From assembly GCA_946482115.1 (NCBI GenBank), contig CAMLQP010000202.1, positions 1-5,436 of the forward strand: 5,436 nucleotides of DNA, given 5' to 3'. The notes under the pieces were generated by a model, which worked only from the letters and a program-made list of their open reading frames with translations, did no database searches and was not told the origin of the DNA. Position numbers and translations under genes: made by a program. Source of the DNA: an uncultured Comamonadaceae bacterium (GTDB lineage Bacteria; Pseudomonadota; Gammaproteobacteria; Burkholderiales; Burkholderiaceae). Shown here in pieces: positions 4,547-5,436 of the stretch; position 1 is the stretch's first letter; every line of letters begins with the position of its first letter.

Positions 4547-5436
4547 ATGACCTCCTCAGCCCCCAGCCTGTCCGCCCCGCGCCGCGCGCCGACCGCGCGC
4601 GACTGGGTCGAGCTGCTGTCGTCCATGCGTTTCGCGATCGCGCTGCTGACGGTCATCTGCATCGCGTCCATCATCGGCACCGTGCTCAAGCAGCACGAGC
4701 CCTTCAACAACTACGTCAACCAGTTCGGCCTGTTCTGGGCCGAGCTGTTCGGGGCGCTGAACCTGTACGCGGTCTACAGCGCCTGGTGGTTCCTGCTGAT
4801 CCTGGCCTTCCTGGTGACGAGCACCAGCCTGTGCATCGCCCGCAACACGCCCAAGATCCTGGCCGACCTCAAGGCCTACAAGGAAAACCTGCGCGAGCAG
4901 AGCCTCAAGGCCTTCCACCACAGGGCCGAGGGCGCTCTGGCCGAGGCCACCGAGGCCGCCGCGCAGCGCATCGGCCAGACGCTGGCCGGCTCGGGCTGGA
5001 AGGTGAGGCTGCAGTCGCGCGAAACCGCCGGCGGCACCGGCTGGATGGTGGCGGCCAAGGCTGGCGCGGTCAACAAGCTGGGCTACATCGCCGCGCACAG
5101 CGCGATCGTGCTGGTGTGCATCGGCGGGCTGCTCGACGGCGACCTGATGGTGCGCGCGCAGACCTGGTTCAACGGCAAGCAGGTGTTCGGCGGCGGCGGC
5201 ATGATCGCCGATGTGCCGGCGCAGCACCGGCTGTCCGACCGCAACCCGACCTTCCGCGGCAACCTGCTGGTGACCGAGGGCACGCAGTCGAGCACCGCCA
5301 TACTGCAGCAGCCCACCGGCGTGCTGCTGCAGGAGCTGCCGTTCTCGGTGGAGCTCAAGAAGTTCATCGTCGAGTACTACTCCACCGGCATGCCCAAGCT
5401 GTTCGCCAGCGAGATCGTCATCCACGACAAGGCCAC
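4547..5436 (+). CDS. resB: Cytochrome c biogenesis protein ResB (Ccs1), N-terminal part
   Basis: ResB/Ccs1 is an inner-membrane protein of System II cytochrome c maturation; with CcsA it moves haem across the membrane and attaches it to apocytochrome CxxCH motifs. The visible 296 codons begin MTSSAPSLSAPRRAPTARDW; the frame is open to the right edge, and beta-proteobacterial ResB is usually about 650-730 residues, so less than half is here. The ResB signature WVELLSSMRFAIALLTVICIASIIGT (20-45) contains transmembrane helix 1; LKQHEPFNNYVNQFGLFWAELF follows at about 47-68. Helix 2 is near 80-97 (WWFLLILAFLVTSTSLCIAR) and helix 3 near 180-197 (YIAAHSAIVLVCIGGLLDG), after which the chain enters a periplasmic domain. 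The start is the first ATG before the signature; no Shine-Dalgarno sequence is evident. It follows the cytochrome gene past a strong terminator. ccsA is expected downstream but is outside the window. Confidence 0.95.
   Translation, partial: MTSSAPSLSAPRRAPTARDWVELLSSMRFAIALLTVICIASIIGTVLKQHEPFNNYVNQFGLFWAELFGALNLYAVYSAWWFLLILAFLVTSTSLCIARNTPKILADLKAYKENLREQSLKAFHHRAEGALAEATEAAAQRIGQTLAGSGWKVRLQSRETAGGTGWMVAAKAGAVNKLGYIAAHSAIVLVCIGGLLDGDLMVRAQTWFNGKQVFGGGGMIADVPAQHRLSDRNPTFRGNLLVTEGTQSSTAILQQPTGVLLQELPFSVELKKFIVEYYSTGMPKLFASEIVIHDKA

Noticed and set aside
4556..5425. A 289-codon open frame on the minus strand opposite resB
   Set aside because: The plus-strand frame gives an unmistakable ResB N-terminus with three membrane helices; the antisense product is His/Gln/Ala/Gly-rich without motifs.

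Overview
The window is a GC-rich, densely packed chromosomal segment. Its gene content and order (metK divergent from two tandem lipid A acyltransferases; engB divergent from a cytochrome c4-like gene followed by resB) fit a betaproteobacterium of the order Burkholderiales, possibly Alcaligenaceae or Comamonadaceae. The genus cannot be fixed from sequence alone. There is no sign of mobile DNA, CRISPR, tRNA or rRNA. Every gene is housekeeping or envelope/respiration related, and no convincing new multi-gene system is present.

Layout: (1) 1-299, minus strand: the first 99 codons of metK (S-adenosylmethionine synthetase), running off the left edge. (2) 300-459: a divergent intergenic region with a two-way -10-like element (ATTGTAAT) and, on the metK side, a leader RNA with competing hairpins. 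(3) 460-2193, plus strand: two tandem late acyltransferases of lipid A synthesis, separated by 3 bases. (4) 2190-3784, minus strand: engB (ribosome-biogenesis GTPase) followed, through an ATGA start/stop overlap, by an epoxide-hydrolase-like alpha/beta hydrolase. The hydrolase stop codon shares the palindrome CTAG with the stop of the convergent acyltransferase gene. (5) 3785-3861: a second divergent region with an ATTGTAAAAT element. (6) 3862-4476, plus strand: a secreted dihaem cytochrome c4-like protein. (7) 4504-4530: a strong intrinsic terminator. (8) 4547-5436, plus strand: the first 296 codons of resB (System II cytochrome c maturation), running off the right edge.

How they work together: the two acyltransferases probably add the secondary acyl chains of lipid A at the inner membrane. 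The cytochrome is exported and needs haem attached at two CxxCH sites. ResB, with CcsA (presumably just beyond the window), performs that attachment, so the cytochrome is a likely client of the gene next to it. metK, engB and the hydrolase are linked to these by position only. The best points for a second look are the switch-like metK leader and the terminator placed only 16 bases before the resB start codon.
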